Notes: generated from the sequence alone by a model not told the origin. 64,000 nt of DNA from an uncultured Desulfobulbus sp. (GCF_963664075.1 NZ_OY760916.1:4560710-4624709); one strand, 5' to 3'; counted from the first letter of the stretch, positions 34,606 to 43,976 are shown. Made by a program: numbers and translations.

Positions 34606-35691
34606 TTAGTCCTCCTTTGTTAAAACGGCGGCAAGTAGGTGGCGGCAGACCTGTTCATTGGTGGCCGCATCTTTGAGGGCAATGCGAATAAAACGCTCAT
34701 CTAATCCATGAAAATTTGCGCAGTTGCGAATGAGGAAGCGTTGTTCTCCCAGTTTGTCACAAATGTTGGTGGCAGTGTGGGGGGCGTCAAGCTGGATAAG
34801 GAAATAGGAGGTCATGCTGGGGAAAATGGTGAGCGGTGCCTTGCTCAGTCGTTCTCTCAAGAGCGCTCCTTCCCGGGCAAGGTAGTCGCGGGTCCTGGTG
34901 ATGAAGGCCTGGACCTCAGGGAGATGCTCCCCTAAAAAGAGGACCGCCTCCTGGGCGAGGCTGTTGACACACCAAGGCTGCATGTACTGACGAAACCGGT
35001 CCACGACGTCTTGGTTTGCGACCAAAAATCCGGCGCGGAGACCCGGCATGCCAAATATTTTGGAGACGGACCAGAGCACGATAACGTTATCCAGCTCAGC
35101 TGAGGTCATGGAGGTCGCCTGTGTATATGGGGCAAAGGGGAGGTAAGACTCATCAATGATGAAACGGACCTGGGGATGGGTTCTGCAGAGCGCGAGTATT
35201 GTCTGGTGGTCAATGAGCTGGGCGGTGGGGTTATCGGGATTACAGAGAAAAACCGTATCCACCTGGGTAAGAGCCTGGTTGAGTTCGTCCCGCTTGGGGA
35301 GAAAATTATCCTCGGGCCGGGTGATGAAAAACTGCGGTGTAATACCGTGGACCCGACAGCCGTCGGTGTAATCGGCATAGGTCGGTCCCACGATGAGAAC
35401 CCGCCTGGAGGCAAGGGCTGCGCAGGCTGTGTAAATGAACTGGGTTGTCCCTCCACCGGCCAGGACTCGTTCCGGTGCGACGTCAAGCAGGCTTGCAATG
35501 GCACGGGTAGCTGCGCGGCCGTCAACCTCGGGCAGAGATTGAATCCGGTGCAACTGGTTCGTAATGTGGTCAATTAAACCAGGCATGCATCCCAAAGGGT
35601 TGATGTTACTGCTCATATCGGTGATGTCTTCTGCCTGACAACCCAGCTTGTGCGCCAGGGCAGAGACATTGCCACCATGTCCTTCAATCAT
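34606..35691 (-). CDS. cobD: L-threonine-O-3-phosphate decarboxylase CobD (PLP aminotransferase fold)
   Basis: 361 residues of the class I/II aminotransferase fold, close to histidinol-phosphate aminotransferase. N-terminal GGNVSALAHKLG and DMSSNINPLG are typical of CobD. The pyridoxal-phosphate lysine is in LWSVSKIFGMPGLRAGF. The enzyme makes (R)-1-amino-2-propanol phosphate for the cobalamin nucleotide loop. Its position between cobQ (8-base overlap) and cbiB (stop and start within a few bases) settles the choice of CobD over HisC. No C-terminal zinc-binding extension is present. Confidence 0.92.
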   Translation of the reverse strand: MIEGHGGNVSALAHKLGCQAEDITDMSSNINPLGCMPGLIDHITNQLHRIQSLPEVDGRAATRAIASLLDVAPERVLAGGGTTQFIYTACAALASRRVLIVGPTYADYTDGCRVHGITPQFFITRPEDNFLPKRDELNQALTQVDTVFLCNPDNPTAQLIDHQTILALCRTHPQVRFIIDESYLPFAPYTQATSMTSAELDNVIVLWSVSKIFGMPGLRAGFLVANQDVVDRFRQYMQPWCVNSLAQEAVLFLGEHLPEVQAFITRTRDYLAREGALLRERLSKAPLTIFPSMTSYFLIQLDAPHTATNICDKLGEQRFLIRNCANFHGLDERFIRIALKDAATNEQVCRHLLAAVLTKED

Positions 35692-37222
35692 TTAAGCCTC
35701 GTTCTCCAGATTCCTTAATGCGTTCTTGCAGCTCCTGGGGCAGTAAGCGGATAATGCCTGCGATGTCCAGGTGCTTTGCCGTGTGTTGGGCCAGTTGCTC
35801 ATAGGCCTGATCCCGGGCGGCCGGACCGTGCTGGGTATCCACCTTGACTTGGGGCAGACCAATGGTTGCCAGCCAATGCTTGGTGATTTCGGGCGCATCA
35901 AACAGGCCATGCATGTAGGTCCCCAGGACCTTACCGTCTTCACTGCGGCAACCGTCAACATCCGTACAGTCAATCCCGTTGCGGCGATCAACATCCATCA
36001 GACTCTGCGCTTTGGGAGGATCGGTGCGGCCCATGTGGATTTCATATCCCCGGCCGTTGATCCCCTGCCAACGAAAGTCGGTCAGAGTGGTCGTCTTGGG
36101 TGCTTTTAGCACAGTTTCCACCGGGAGTAAGCCTAACCCCTCGGTTGAGCCCGGTACACCTTCTATGCCATCAGGATCACGCACCCAGGTGCCAAGCATC
36201 TGGTAACCACCACAGATACCCAGAATGTTACCGCCCTCAGCTCGGTACTGCATGAGGTGATCTTTCCAGCCGCTGTCCACCAGCCACTGCAGATCGGAAC
36301 AGGTTGATTTGGAGCCCGGAAGGATGACCGCCGCCAGACCATCCAGGGATTGAGGCTGTTCCAGGTAGCTCAGGTTACAGCCCGTAAGGCTGGCCAAGGG
36401 ATCAAAATCAGTAAAGTTGGAAATATGGGGCAGACGGAGCACGCCAATGGTCGGCTCCTCTGTGGTGCCGCGGTGGAAGCGGGGTGCATTTTCAATAACC
36501 ACCGCGTCTTCAGCTTCAATGCGGAAATGTTTAAACCAGGGCAAAACGCCAAAAACTGGTTTGTCGGTTCGCTCTTCAATCCAGTCGATTCCATTTTTGA
36601 ACAGGGCAATGTCACCGCGAAAACGGTTGATGACAAAGCCGCTGATCAGCTGCTGCTGTTCAGGCGAAACGCAGGCCAGGGTCCCCACGACCTGGGCAAA
36701 GACGCCGCCCCGGTCGATATCGGCCACCAGAATAACCGGTGCCTCTGCCTGGGCCGCCATGCGCAGGTTGACGATGTCATTGGGCATGAGATTGACCTCG
36801 GCACAGGAACCGGCCCCTTCCATAATGATCAAATCGTTTTCACTGCGCAGCCGGTCAAGCGCCGCGATGCTCTCGCCAAAGAGGTAATCCTTTTTGGTGT
36901 AGTAGTCCTTTGAGGAGGCATCGATCCAGGCCTTACCGTTCAGGACAACCTGAGAACCCACATCGCTGACCGGTTTGAGCAAGACCGGATTCATATCACA
37001 GTGAGGGGGAATACGCGCTGCCTCGGCTTGCACGATTTGGGCCCGCCCCATTTCCATGCCCTCAGGGGTGACCCCCGAGTTGTTCGACATGTTCTGGGCC
37101 TTATAGGGGGCCACTTTCAGTCCAAAGTTGGCAAAGATACGGCAGAGTGCCGTGGTAACGATACTTTTGCCCACGTCGGAGCCGGTTCCAAAGACGGCTA
37201 GACAGGCAGCTTTATGTGACAT
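35684..37222 (-). CDS. cobQ: Cobyric acid synthase CobQ/CbiP
   Basis: 512 residues from the ATG at 37222; the frame stays open upstream but the protein family starts here with AACLAVFGTGSDVGKSIV, the dethiobiotin synthetase-like P-loop. The glutaminase domain (from about 265) has the nucleophile Cys in ILGICGGYQMLG and His in YMHGLFD. It amidates four side chains of adenosylcobyrinic acid a,c-diamide using glutamine. First gene of the cobQ-cobD-cbiB operon. I looked for a cobalamin riboswitch in the upstream 600 bases and did not see a convincing B12 box. Confidence 0.95.
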   Translation of the reverse strand: MSHKAACLAVFGTGSDVGKSIVTTALCRIFANFGLKVAPYKAQNMSNNSGVTPEGMEMGRAQIVQAEAARIPPHCDMNPVLLKPVSDVGSQVVLNGKAWIDASSKDYYTKKDYLFGESIAALDRLRSENDLIIMEGAGSCAEVNLMPNDIVNLRMAAQAEAPVILVADIDRGGVFAQVVGTLACVSPEQQQLISGFVINRFRGDIALFKNGIDWIEERTDKPVFGVLPWFKHFRIEAEDAVVIENAPRFHRGTTEEPTIGVLRLPHISNFTDFDPLASLTGCNLSYLEQPQSLDGLAAVILPGSKSTCSDLQWLVDSGWKDHLMQYRAEGGNILGICGGYQMLGTWVRDPDGIEGVPGSTEGLGLLPVETVLKAPKTTTLTDFRWQGINGRGYEIHMGRTDPPKAQSLMDVDRRNGIDCTDVDGCRSEDGKVLGTYMHGLFDAPEITKHWLATIGLPQVKVDTQHGPAARDQAYEQLAQHTAKHLDIAGIIRLLPQELQERIKESGERGLND

Positions 37223-38437
37223 GGTTCCTCCATCTCCGGCTTTGATGCCAGGTGAAGTCGAGGTTGGTGTTAGTGTCCAGCCAGAAATGGTATTTTTAGA
37301 CGGACACAAGTTGAGTGAAGGCCCGGGCAAGCCTGGTTGTCAATGAACCATCATCAAAAGAGGCTTTGAGAGAAGGGGACAACGAAAGTGGCGCTCAGGT
37401 CCTGGTGAAAGTCTTCTTCCTTAATCCGTGCGCGCAAAAGTGGCAGTATAGGCGGCCAAAAACGTTGGCTTGGGAGACTTGCGCAAATAAGCATCTCTAC
37501 AGATTCAGGTGTAATTGGGGAGTAATAGAGAATCAGAGCGCAACAGTCAACAGCTTTCTCGGTAACTGATCAGCTGGTATTTATATAAATAAACGTATTA
37601 TCCAGGCTCTACGTGATTCATCCGGGCAGAAGATAGGGGGCGTCGGCCTGGTATGTCTCTCCCTCCCGTCACAACAGGCTGATAAAACCGCCTGTTTGGT
37701 TCCTCCCTGATCGCCCACCTTGCTCCTTTTTCCTTTTCTCACAACGCATGACAGCCCCTGATTATGGAGCTGTCACCGGGCTGCAGGCCAACTGCGCAAG
37801 TTGGTTCCTCCGTTATTTCTCTCGTTTTCAAGAGTTCAAGATCCCTCCACCTTTTGGTCAAGCCTAAGACCTGTTGGGCTTGCGTCACAATTTGTCAAAA
37901 TCTTGAAAGATCCATTCGCTGGAAATGGCCGAAACTGCGTGGGTTGGCGCAGGTGGCTGCATCTATATTATTGAAAATACGACAGAAAATTTTAGAGAAA
38001 AAAATAAAGATTTTTTTCCTGGTCTCGAATCGGCTGAAACCATGGAGTGTAAAGGGCTTAGAGGAATTGAGTGTCTTCTAAGCTGAATATGGAGTATTCT
38101 GAAGCTTTGTTGAGTATTATTGAGTATTATCGAGTTACTATTTTGTTGAAAAGTTGTTGAAAACATTGGGGGTTCATTGTTAATTTGCTGGTATTATTGG
38201 AGAATTATTGCAAAGTTGAAAAACTAACGTGTAGATTGGGTTTTGCGGCGATCGATTTTCGCAAAGCCTATTGCCTCCAAGGGAATTTGTGATGTTGACA
38301 ATATTCTCGTTTGTGAAATGAAATCGAGCTAAACCGCTTTTGACCCTCGGTGGGATTTTGCAGTAAATCACCGCGTAACGAAAAACGGCCGTTGGGGCCT
38401 ATGGGAATGATTTCAACAATAATGGACAAGTTAGTTT
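37223..38437. other. Gene-free region upstream of dnaA, candidate oriC
   Basis: 1.2 kb between divergent cobQ and dnaA. It has no convincing gene. The right half (about 37960-38320) is AT-rich with short repeats such as GAGTATT (around 38090-38130) and GTTGAAAA (38145-38220). The middle holds a duplicated hairpin element (37668-37811). A hairpin TTTGCG...CGCAAA lies near 38242-38266. The position beside dnaA makes it a candidate origin. However I found no perfect TTATCCACA boxes; the nearest is TTATCCAGG at about 37598. Confidence 0.4.
37668..37811. repeat. Two copies of a hairpin-plus-TTGGTTCCTCC element
   Basis: Copy 1 (37668-37706): GTCAC, then hairpin AACAGGC...GCCTGTT, then TGGTTCCTCC. 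Copy 2 (37772-37811): GTCAC, GGGCTG, then hairpin CCAAC...GTTGG ending TTGGTTCCTCC. Both contain GTCAC...GGCTG...GGTTCCTCC with different stem sequences, which suggests a conserved structure. A further hairpin, GACAGC...GCTGTC, lies just before copy 2. Function unknown. Confidence 0.5.
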
Positions 38438-39757
38438 ATGCTCTGGAACACGATAAAAACCTCTCTACACACCAGCTTGCCGGAAAGCGAATTCGGCCTG
38501 TGGATCAAACCGCTTGAGTGTAAGCGGGAAGACGACCAGGTCTTAGAGCTTGCAGGGCCGGACCGCTTCTTTTGTGCCTGGGTAGAGGATCGCTATCTTG
38601 AGCTTATTCGTACCAAGGCACAGGAGTTGGGTACCGTTGCCGATGTCCGTTTACAGGTGGCAGCACAACCGCCCCTGAAAGTTGAGAGCGATAAGGGAGG
38701 ACAGCTGCGTCTGCCGGGCATGACCCCGCAGGCCCCGCGCTATCGTTCTTTGCATCCGGCATACACCTTTGATCAGTTCATGGTCGGCGAGTCGAATATT
38801 CTGGCCCGTTCTGCTTGCCATGCCTTGGCGACTGGCGATTCTACCTTTGGACACTGTCTTTTTGTCAACAGCACCACCGGACTGGGGAAAAGCCATCTCA
38901 CCCAGGCCGTTGTGCACCAGGTGTTACGATCAGCCCCCTCAACCCGTCTGCACTACCTGACGGCGCAGCAGTTTTCAGCGGATATGGTTAAATCCATCCG
39001 TTCCAATCGCATGGAGCAGTTCTCCAGAAGGTATGTAAATAACTGCGATATGCTCCTGGTCGAGGATGTCCATACCCTCACCAACAAGAACAAGACCCAG
39101 GAAGAACTCAACACTATCCTTGATTATCTCATTAAATCTGGACGGCGGGTGATTCTGACCTCTGCGGTTGCTCCTTCGAAACTCTCTGGACTGGATGAAG
39201 ATTTTCGCAGTCGTATGACCTCTGGCCTGGTTACAGGTATCCAATCTCCGGATTACGAAACCCGCGCACGGATTATTCGCCATAAGATGCAGTCCCATGG
39301 ACTGGGGGCGGATGAGGACATGGTCGGCTTCATGGCGGAAAGCCTGCAAGGTGATATTCGTCGAATGGAAAGCGCCATTATGGGGATCAAGGCCAAGGCC
39401 TGTCTGCATAAGGCACCGGCAGACCTGAGCATGGTCCGTGAAGTGATTTACAACCTGATCGGCTCTCCTGTGGATGTGACTCCGGAGACCATCCGCGAAA
39501 TGATTGGTCGTCAGTTTCGAGTCAGTGTGGAGGATTTGTGCTCCCGATCCCGTAAGCGCACCATCACCTTTCCCCGCCAGGTTGGTATGTATCTGACGCG
39601 TAAATTCACCGATAAGTCACTGGCAGATATCGGCAGTACCTACAACCGAGATCATTCGACCGTGCTCTACGCGATTAAAAACATCACCAAGAACATGTCG
39701 CAGCAGACTGCTGTACGTGAGCAGGTTGAGTTGTTGTGTCGGAAAATTAAGAATTGA
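38438..39757 (+). CDS. dnaA: Chromosomal replication initiator protein DnaA
   Basis: 439 residues. Domain I (about 1-75, LWNTIKTSLHTSLPESEFGLWIKPL) handles oligomerisation. After a short linker the AAA+ domain has TTGLGKSHLTQAV as Walker A and MLLVEDVHTL as Walker B. Domain IV (about 345-439) has the DnaA-box-binding signature YNRDHSTVLYAIKNI. Walker A carries Ser after Lys where Thr is more common. The linker between domains I and III is short. It starts replication by melting oriC. dnaN, often next to dnaA, is not here; a palindromic element and terminator follow instead. Confidence 0.93.
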   Translation: MLWNTIKTSLHTSLPESEFGLWIKPLECKREDDQVLELAGPDRFFCAWVEDRYLELIRTKAQELGTVADVRLQVAAQPPLKVESDKGGQLRLPGMTPQAPRYRSLHPAYTFDQFMVGESNILARSACHALATGDSTFGHCLFVNSTTGLGKSHLTQAVVHQVLRSAPSTRLHYLTAQQFSADMVKSIRSNRMEQFSRRYVNNCDMLLVEDVHTLTNKNKTQEELNTILDYLIKSGRRVILTSAVAPSKLSGLDEDFRSRMTSGLVTGIQSPDYETRARIIRHKMQSHGLGADEDMVGFMAESLQGDIRRMESAIMGIKAKACLHKAPADLSMVREVIYNLIGSPVDVTPETIREMIGRQFRVSVEDLCSRSRKRTITFPRQVGMYLTRKFTDKSLADIGSTYNRDHSTVLYAIKNITKNMSQQTAVREQVELLCRKIKN

Positions 39758-39763
39758 CGCGCT

Positions 39764-39871
39764 GTAAGCAATTACGGGGCACCGAATCTGCGGTGTTATC
39801 GCCCTCTTTACGTACAGGCGTACGCTTCAGAGGACGATGCCTAGCATCTCCGGTACCCTGTAATTGCTTAC
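39764..39871. repeat. Long imperfect palindrome downstream of dnaA
   Basis: GTAAGCAATTAC (39764-39775) is perfectly complementary to GTAATTGCTTAC (39860-39871), and the pairing continues inward through GGGCACCG / CGGTACCC with mismatches. The core forms its own stem CCTCT...GTAC...GTAC...AGAGG. About 108 bases, no coding capacity; may be a mobile palindromic element. Confidence 0.6.
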
Positions 39872-39940
39872 GTTGTGCTGTCAGTCCGAAGATATTCGGG
39901 TTTGTGTGCTTGAACAGCGGCAACTGACAGTTCTTGAAAC

Positions 39941-39982
39941 AAAAAAACGGACTGCCCTTGAAAGGACAGTCCGTTTTTTTTT
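39941..39982. terminator. Bidirectional terminator between dnaA and hemG
   Basis: AAAAAAACGGACTG pairs with CAGTCCGTTTTTTT, with further CC/GG pairing inside and a TTGAAA loop. A and T runs flank both sides, fitting the convergent dnaA and hemG genes. Confidence 0.85.
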
Positions 39983-40043
39983 GTATGATGAATGGTGGGC
40001 TGAAAACAGCGCTCTAGCTATACCCCTTGTAGTGGCCAGATAT

Positions 40044-40075
40044 CCTGTAGGAGCTGGCCTTGCCTGCGACAGCGG
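40044..40075. repeat. REP-like sequence resembling Pseudomonas-type REP
   Basis: The stretch contains TGTAGGAGCTGGCCTTGCC followed by TGCGACAGCGG. It closely resembles the extragenic palindrome consensus common in Pseudomonas (GTAGGAGC..GCTTGC..GCGA). Only one copy is seen in this window. Confidence 0.4.
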
Positions 40076-40100
40076 ATGGGGATACCACCGGGAAATAAGC

Positions 40101-41504
40101 TTAAAAATAAACCCCTTTTACTTCATTCCCCCGCTGGCCGGAGCTGAGCTGGCAGACACGTTCTGCAATGGCGTGGGCTTCCTTGACCATGTCATTGATG
40201 CCGATGCCGTTCCAGCCAAATCCACAGAAGTGCAGATCCGGGTGGTTATGGTGCATATCTTCGCGCCAGGCGAGCAGGCGAGGGTAACCTTCCTCCAGTT
40301 GGGGAATACCGGCGCTCGGGCGAAGCACCTTGGTGTAGAGCGGCTTGGGAAGTTCCAAGAGCTGGCTTAGATCTGAATAGACCTGATCGATCAGGGCCTC
40401 ATCGCTGAGTTCCAACCGTTCAGGGTGGCGCCTGCCGCCCACCAGAACTTCCAGCAACTGGCCGCCTTTTGGTGCCCTGCCCGGAAACATGTGGGAGGAG
40501 AAGAGCGCCCCCAGAGCAAAGCGATCTTCTTTTTCCGGGGCCAGGTAGCCAAAGCCAAAAGGAATCTGTGCCCGTTCATCAAAGCCCAGCAGCACAGAGA
40601 GAATACGTGCCTCCGGGATAATGGTTTGGGGCGGCGGCTGGGTGGGTAGGGCTGCTGTGATCAGGCTCAGACTGCGATTCACTGGCAGGGCCAGAACCAG
40701 ATGCCGACAGTGAATGACCTCCCCCTCGATCAGCACCCGCCATCCCTCTTCAGAGTGTTCCAGGGCTGTGGCTGCACAGGAGGTGCGCAACTGGCCGCTT
40801 GCAAAAAGCTTTGCCGCCAACTGCGCAGGCAGCATGCCCATCCCCTGGGTAAAGCTGATCATGGAAGGGAGCCCCTTTTTCTCTTCGTTCCTTTTTTTCT
40901 TGGAGCTGCGCATCTTTTTAAGCACCCCGCGAATCACGGAGCCATGACGCCGCTCCAGCTCCCGTACCCCCGGCATGACCGCATCAATCTTGAGCTCGTT
41001 AATATCGCCTGCATAGGTGCCGGTAAAAACGGCATCGGCAAAGGGGACGAGGGCTGAGCCAAAGCGGTGAGCCACCCACTCGGCCACGGTGGGCTCATCT
41101 TCCATGGGGGCTTTCCAGAGATCACCTAGAACCCGTAGTTTTGCCCACCAGGAGATCAGAGGCGCTCGGAGAATTTTAAGAGGTGACTGGGGAATCAGCC
41201 GCAGCTTGCCGTCCAGGCAGACGTAACGGACAAAGCGGCTGAGAGGGGCGGTGGTGAGCTCATTTTCCAGGCCCGCAAGGCGAATGAGCTCCTGGCTTTG
41301 CTGGCAGTTATCGAGAAAGCCGTGGGGCCCCCATTCCGCCTGGTAGCCCTGGTCGCTGAAAGAGTTCATGGCGCCACCCACAATATCTTCCTGTTCCAGT
41401 ACCAGGAGTTTGATTTCAGGGTGGTGTTGTTTTATAAAAGCAGCAGTACTCAGCCCGGAGAGACCGGCGCCGACAATACAGACATCTAGGTGTGAATCGT
41501 TCAT
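40101..41504 (-). CDS. hemG: Protoporphyrinogen oxidase (FAD-dependent, HemG/HemY type)
   Basis: 467 residues. The N-terminal dinucleotide-binding motif VCIVGAGLSGLSTAAFI binds FAD. Family regions include GPHGFLDN, FADAVFTGTYAGDINEL, ISFTQGMGMLPAQLAA and the C-terminal FCGFGWNGIGINDMVKEAHAIA. It oxidises protoporphyrinogen IX (or coproporphyrinogen III) in heme synthesis, using oxygen or another acceptor. The start ATG at 41504 has only a weak ribosome site. It stands alone between terminators, with no other heme genes nearby. Confidence 0.9.
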   Translation of the reverse strand: MNDSHLDVCIVGAGLSGLSTAAFIKQHHPEIKLLVLEQEDIVGGAMNSFSDQGYQAEWGPHGFLDNCQQSQELIRLAGLENELTTAPLSRFVRYVCLDGKLRLIPQSPLKILRAPLISWWAKLRVLGDLWKAPMEDEPTVAEWVAHRFGSALVPFADAVFTGTYAGDINELKIDAVMPGVRELERRHGSVIRGVLKKMRSSKKKRNEEKKGLPSMISFTQGMGMLPAQLAAKLFASGQLRTSCAATALEHSEEGWRVLIEGEVIHCRHLVLALPVNRSLSLITAALPTQPPPQTIIPEARILSVLLGFDERAQIPFGFGYLAPEKEDRFALGALFSSHMFPGRAPKGGQLLEVLVGGRRHPERLELSDEALIDQVYSDLSQLLELPKPLYTKVLRPSAGIPQLEEGYPRLLAWREDMHHNHPDLHFCGFGWNGIGINDMVKEAHAIAERVCQLSSGQRGNEVKGVYF

Positions 41505-41924
41505 CGAAAGGGGAAAAATCGCCTCATTGTTTGGGGTTGGTTGGTAAACTTGACAGTGATTTAATCGTGCTTACCATTTTGGCCGAATAAAAGTAAGAGC
41601 CTATCTCCCTGGTATTGTCGAGAAAACGCTCATACAAAGCTCGCTCTCGAGCATGTTGTCGCTCTTGTCAAATGCTCTAAGAACGACGCTTCACGTACTG
41701 TATATAACTGATTTCGCAAAACCAAAGGATTTCCAAGGTCACTGATGAAGCATTACCTTGCCTTGCGCATGGTGCGCCTCAAATTCCTCTTGGCGTTGAC
41801 TTTATCAATAAAGTACACCCAAGCCCTTGGTTCCGGCAATGAAAATGGCACCCTAGTCGTGCGCATGAGTCGCTTGCGGAATCGAATACTTATTTAACTC
41901 AAATCATATAGAGGTAAAGTTCCC
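41505..41924. other. Divergent hemG / htpG intergenic region
   Basis: 420 bases with no convincing gene. It must hold the hemG and htpG promoters. GAGGT at 41911-41915 is the htpG ribosome site. I could not place a heat-shock promoter or a CIRCE element. Confidence 0.5.
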
Positions 41925-43808
41925 ATGGCAGACGCACAGGTTGAAACCAAGCAGTTTCAGGCGGAGACCAGAAAGGTCCTGGATATTGTAATCAACTCTC
42001 TCTACACCGAGCGCGATATCTTTGTTCGTGAGCTCGTCTCCAACGCAGCTGACGCACTGGAAAAATTTCGTCACCAGAGTCTGGTCGAAAAGGTTGAATT
42101 CGATGCCCATGTCCCCTTGGAGATCTCCATTGACTGCGACGACAAGAACAATACCCTGACCATTGCCGATTCCGGTATCGGTATGACCCGTGAGGAGCTG
42201 GAGACCAACCTCGGGACCATCGCCCACTCGGGTTCTCAGCATTTTTTTGAAGAGCTGGCAGAGGCTGCCAAAAAAGACGTCAGTCTGATCGGTCAGTTTG
42301 GTGTCGGCTTTTACTCTGTGTTCATGGCTGCCAAGGCGGTCAAAGTGCAGACGCGTTCCTGGAATGGGGAAGAGGGCTGGGAGTGGGCCTCCGATGGTGG
42401 CGGTACCTATACCATCAGCCCCTGTACCGGGTTGCATCGCGGAACCAAGATTGTGATCGAGCTCAAAGAGGATGCCGAGACCTACGCCTCCAAGTACACC
42501 ATCGAGCGCATCATTCAGCAGTACTCCACCTTTGTGCCCTTTCCGGTCAAGGTTGAAGGGAAAAAGGTGAATACGGTTCAAGCGATCTGGAGCCGCTCCA
42601 AAAGTGAGATCAGCGAGGAAGAGTACACCGAGTTTTATAAGTTCATCGCCACTGCTGTGGATGAGCCCCTCTTTCGTCTTCACTTCTCTGCCGATGCTCC
42701 CCTGGCCATCAACGCCCTTGTCTATGTGCCCAAAGATAATTTTGAGGTTCTGGGCATGGGACGCATGGATCCGGGCGTCAACCTCTACTGCCAGAAGGTC
42801 CTGATTGACCAGCACAGCGAAAACATTCTCCCTGAGTGGCTGCGTTTCTTGAAAGGTGTGGTCGATTCCGAGGATCTGCCGCTGAACATCTCTCGTCAGT
42901 CCCTGCAGGATAACGCCATGGTTCACAAGCTGCGTAAGGTGGTGACCAAGCGGGTGATCAAGTTTCTGGCTGAGGAGGCAAAACGTGATGGCGATAAGTA
43001 CCTCACCTTCTGGAAGACCTTTGGCCTTTTTATCAAAGAGGGCGTGACCTCGGATTTCGAGCATCGCAATGATCTGGCCAAACTGCTGCGTTTTGAATCA
43101 TCGGTGAGTGAGGCCGGCAAGATGATTTCTCTGGACGAGTATGTGGAGCGCATGCGTGAGGGCCAGGACAAAATCTACTATATTAACGGGCCCAGTAGAG
43201 AGGCCATTGAAAACGGTCCGTACATCGAGATGTTCAAAAAGCGGGGCGTGGAGATTTTCTACACCCTGGAGCCCATCGATGATTTTGTGATGAACCACCT
43301 GGGTGAGTACGACGGCAAGAAACTGGTCTCTGCTGATCGTGCCGATCTTGACCTGCCTGAAACCGGTGAAACCACTCCGGAACCTGAGAACGCAGAAACG
43401 GGCGAGCCTCTGGACAACAAGTCCATCGAGAGCCTCTGCTCCTGGATGAAAGAGACCCTGGGCGACCGGGTTCAGAACGTAAAAACTTCCAGCCGCCTGG
43501 TAGACAGCCCGGCCATGATCGTCAATGTCGATGGACATATGACATCCTCCATGGAGCGTATCCTCAAAGCCTCTGGCCAGAACGAAGCTTTTGGTATGGG
43601 TTCGAAAAAGGATATGGAGATCAACAGCAAGAGTCCGCTGATCAAGCAACTGGCAGTCCTCAAAGAGAGCGAAGCCGAATTTGCCAAGGATGTGGTGGAG
43701 CAACTCTACGACAACGCCATGATTCAAGCCGGTCTCATGGTGGATCCCATGGTGATGGTCAAGCGTAATTACCGTATTCTTGAGCGGGCTGCCGGTTCTG
43801 AGAAATAA
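41925..43808 (+). CDS. htpG: Chaperone protein HtpG (Hsp90)
   Basis: 627 residues, full length for bacterial Hsp90. The N-terminal GHKL ATPase (about 1-220) has RELVSNAADALEKFR, DSGIGMTREEL, and the lid with GQFGVGFYSVFMAA. The middle domain contains GVVDSEDLPLNISRQSLQDN with the catalytic Arg. The C-terminal dimerisation domain (about 500-627) includes SMERILKASGQ. It folds and matures client proteins using ATP. Monocistronic: its own leader, and a strong terminator 95 bases after the stop. Confidence 0.97.
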   Translation: MADAQVETKQFQAETRKVLDIVINSLYTERDIFVRELVSNAADALEKFRHQSLVEKVEFDAHVPLEISIDCDDKNNTLTIADSGIGMTREELETNLGTIAHSGSQHFFEELAEAAKKDVSLIGQFGVGFYSVFMAAKAVKVQTRSWNGEEGWEWASDGGGTYTISPCTGLHRGTKIVIELKEDAETYASKYTIERIIQQYSTFVPFPVKVEGKKVNTVQAIWSRSKSEISEEEYTEFYKFIATAVDEPLFRLHFSADAPLAINALVYVPKDNFEVLGMGRMDPGVNLYCQKVLIDQHSENILPEWLRFLKGVVDSEDLPLNISRQSLQDNAMVHKLRKVVTKRVIKFLAEEAKRDGDKYLTFWKTFGLFIKEGVTSDFEHRNDLAKLLRFESSVSEAGKMISLDEYVERMREGQDKIYYINGPSREAIENGPYIEMFKKRGVEIFYTLEPIDDFVMNHLGEYDGKKLVSADRADLDLPETGETTPEPENAETGEPLDNKSIESLCSWMKETLGDRVQNVKTSSRLVDSPAMIVNVDGHMTSSMERILKASGQNEAFGMGSKKDMEINSKSPLIKQLAVLKESEAEFAKDVVEQLYDNAMIQAGLMVDPMVMVKRNYRILERAAGSEK

Positions 43809-43903
43809 TGCTGTGCAACAAAACCATCTTCTCAGGTGAATGTGATTTTGTCTAACGCCTCGGTTTTAGGCGATATTTAAGTGATTATCTGAGACTGTTC
43901 TTG

Positions 43904-43950
43904 AAAAAAGGTTGTGTTCACGATATATGAACACAACCTTTTTTTTTTTC
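43904..43950 (+). terminator. Intrinsic terminator after htpG
   Basis: AAAAAAGGTTGTGTTCA (43904-43920) pairs perfectly with TGAACACAACCTTTTTT (43928-43944) and a run of T follows. The loop is CGATATA. Confidence 0.88.
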
Positions 43951-43976
43951 TGCAGATTGTTCCTGGAGGAATAGTA

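Larger units (their letters stand above)
39758..40100. other. dnaA / hemG convergent intergenic region
   Basis: 343 bases with a long palindrome (39764-39871), a bidirectional terminator (39941-39982) and a REP-like sequence (40044-40075). No gene. Confidence 0.6.

Noticed and set aside
37223..37900. Cobalamin riboswitch upstream of cobQ
   Set aside because: A stretch reading GGAGAGACATACC on the minus strand is vaguely B12-box-like, but the rest of the conserved core could not be found.
41904..43064. A 386-codon open frame on the minus strand opposite htpG
   Set aside because: It lies wholly across the well-supported htpG gene, and its product shows no recognisable motif.
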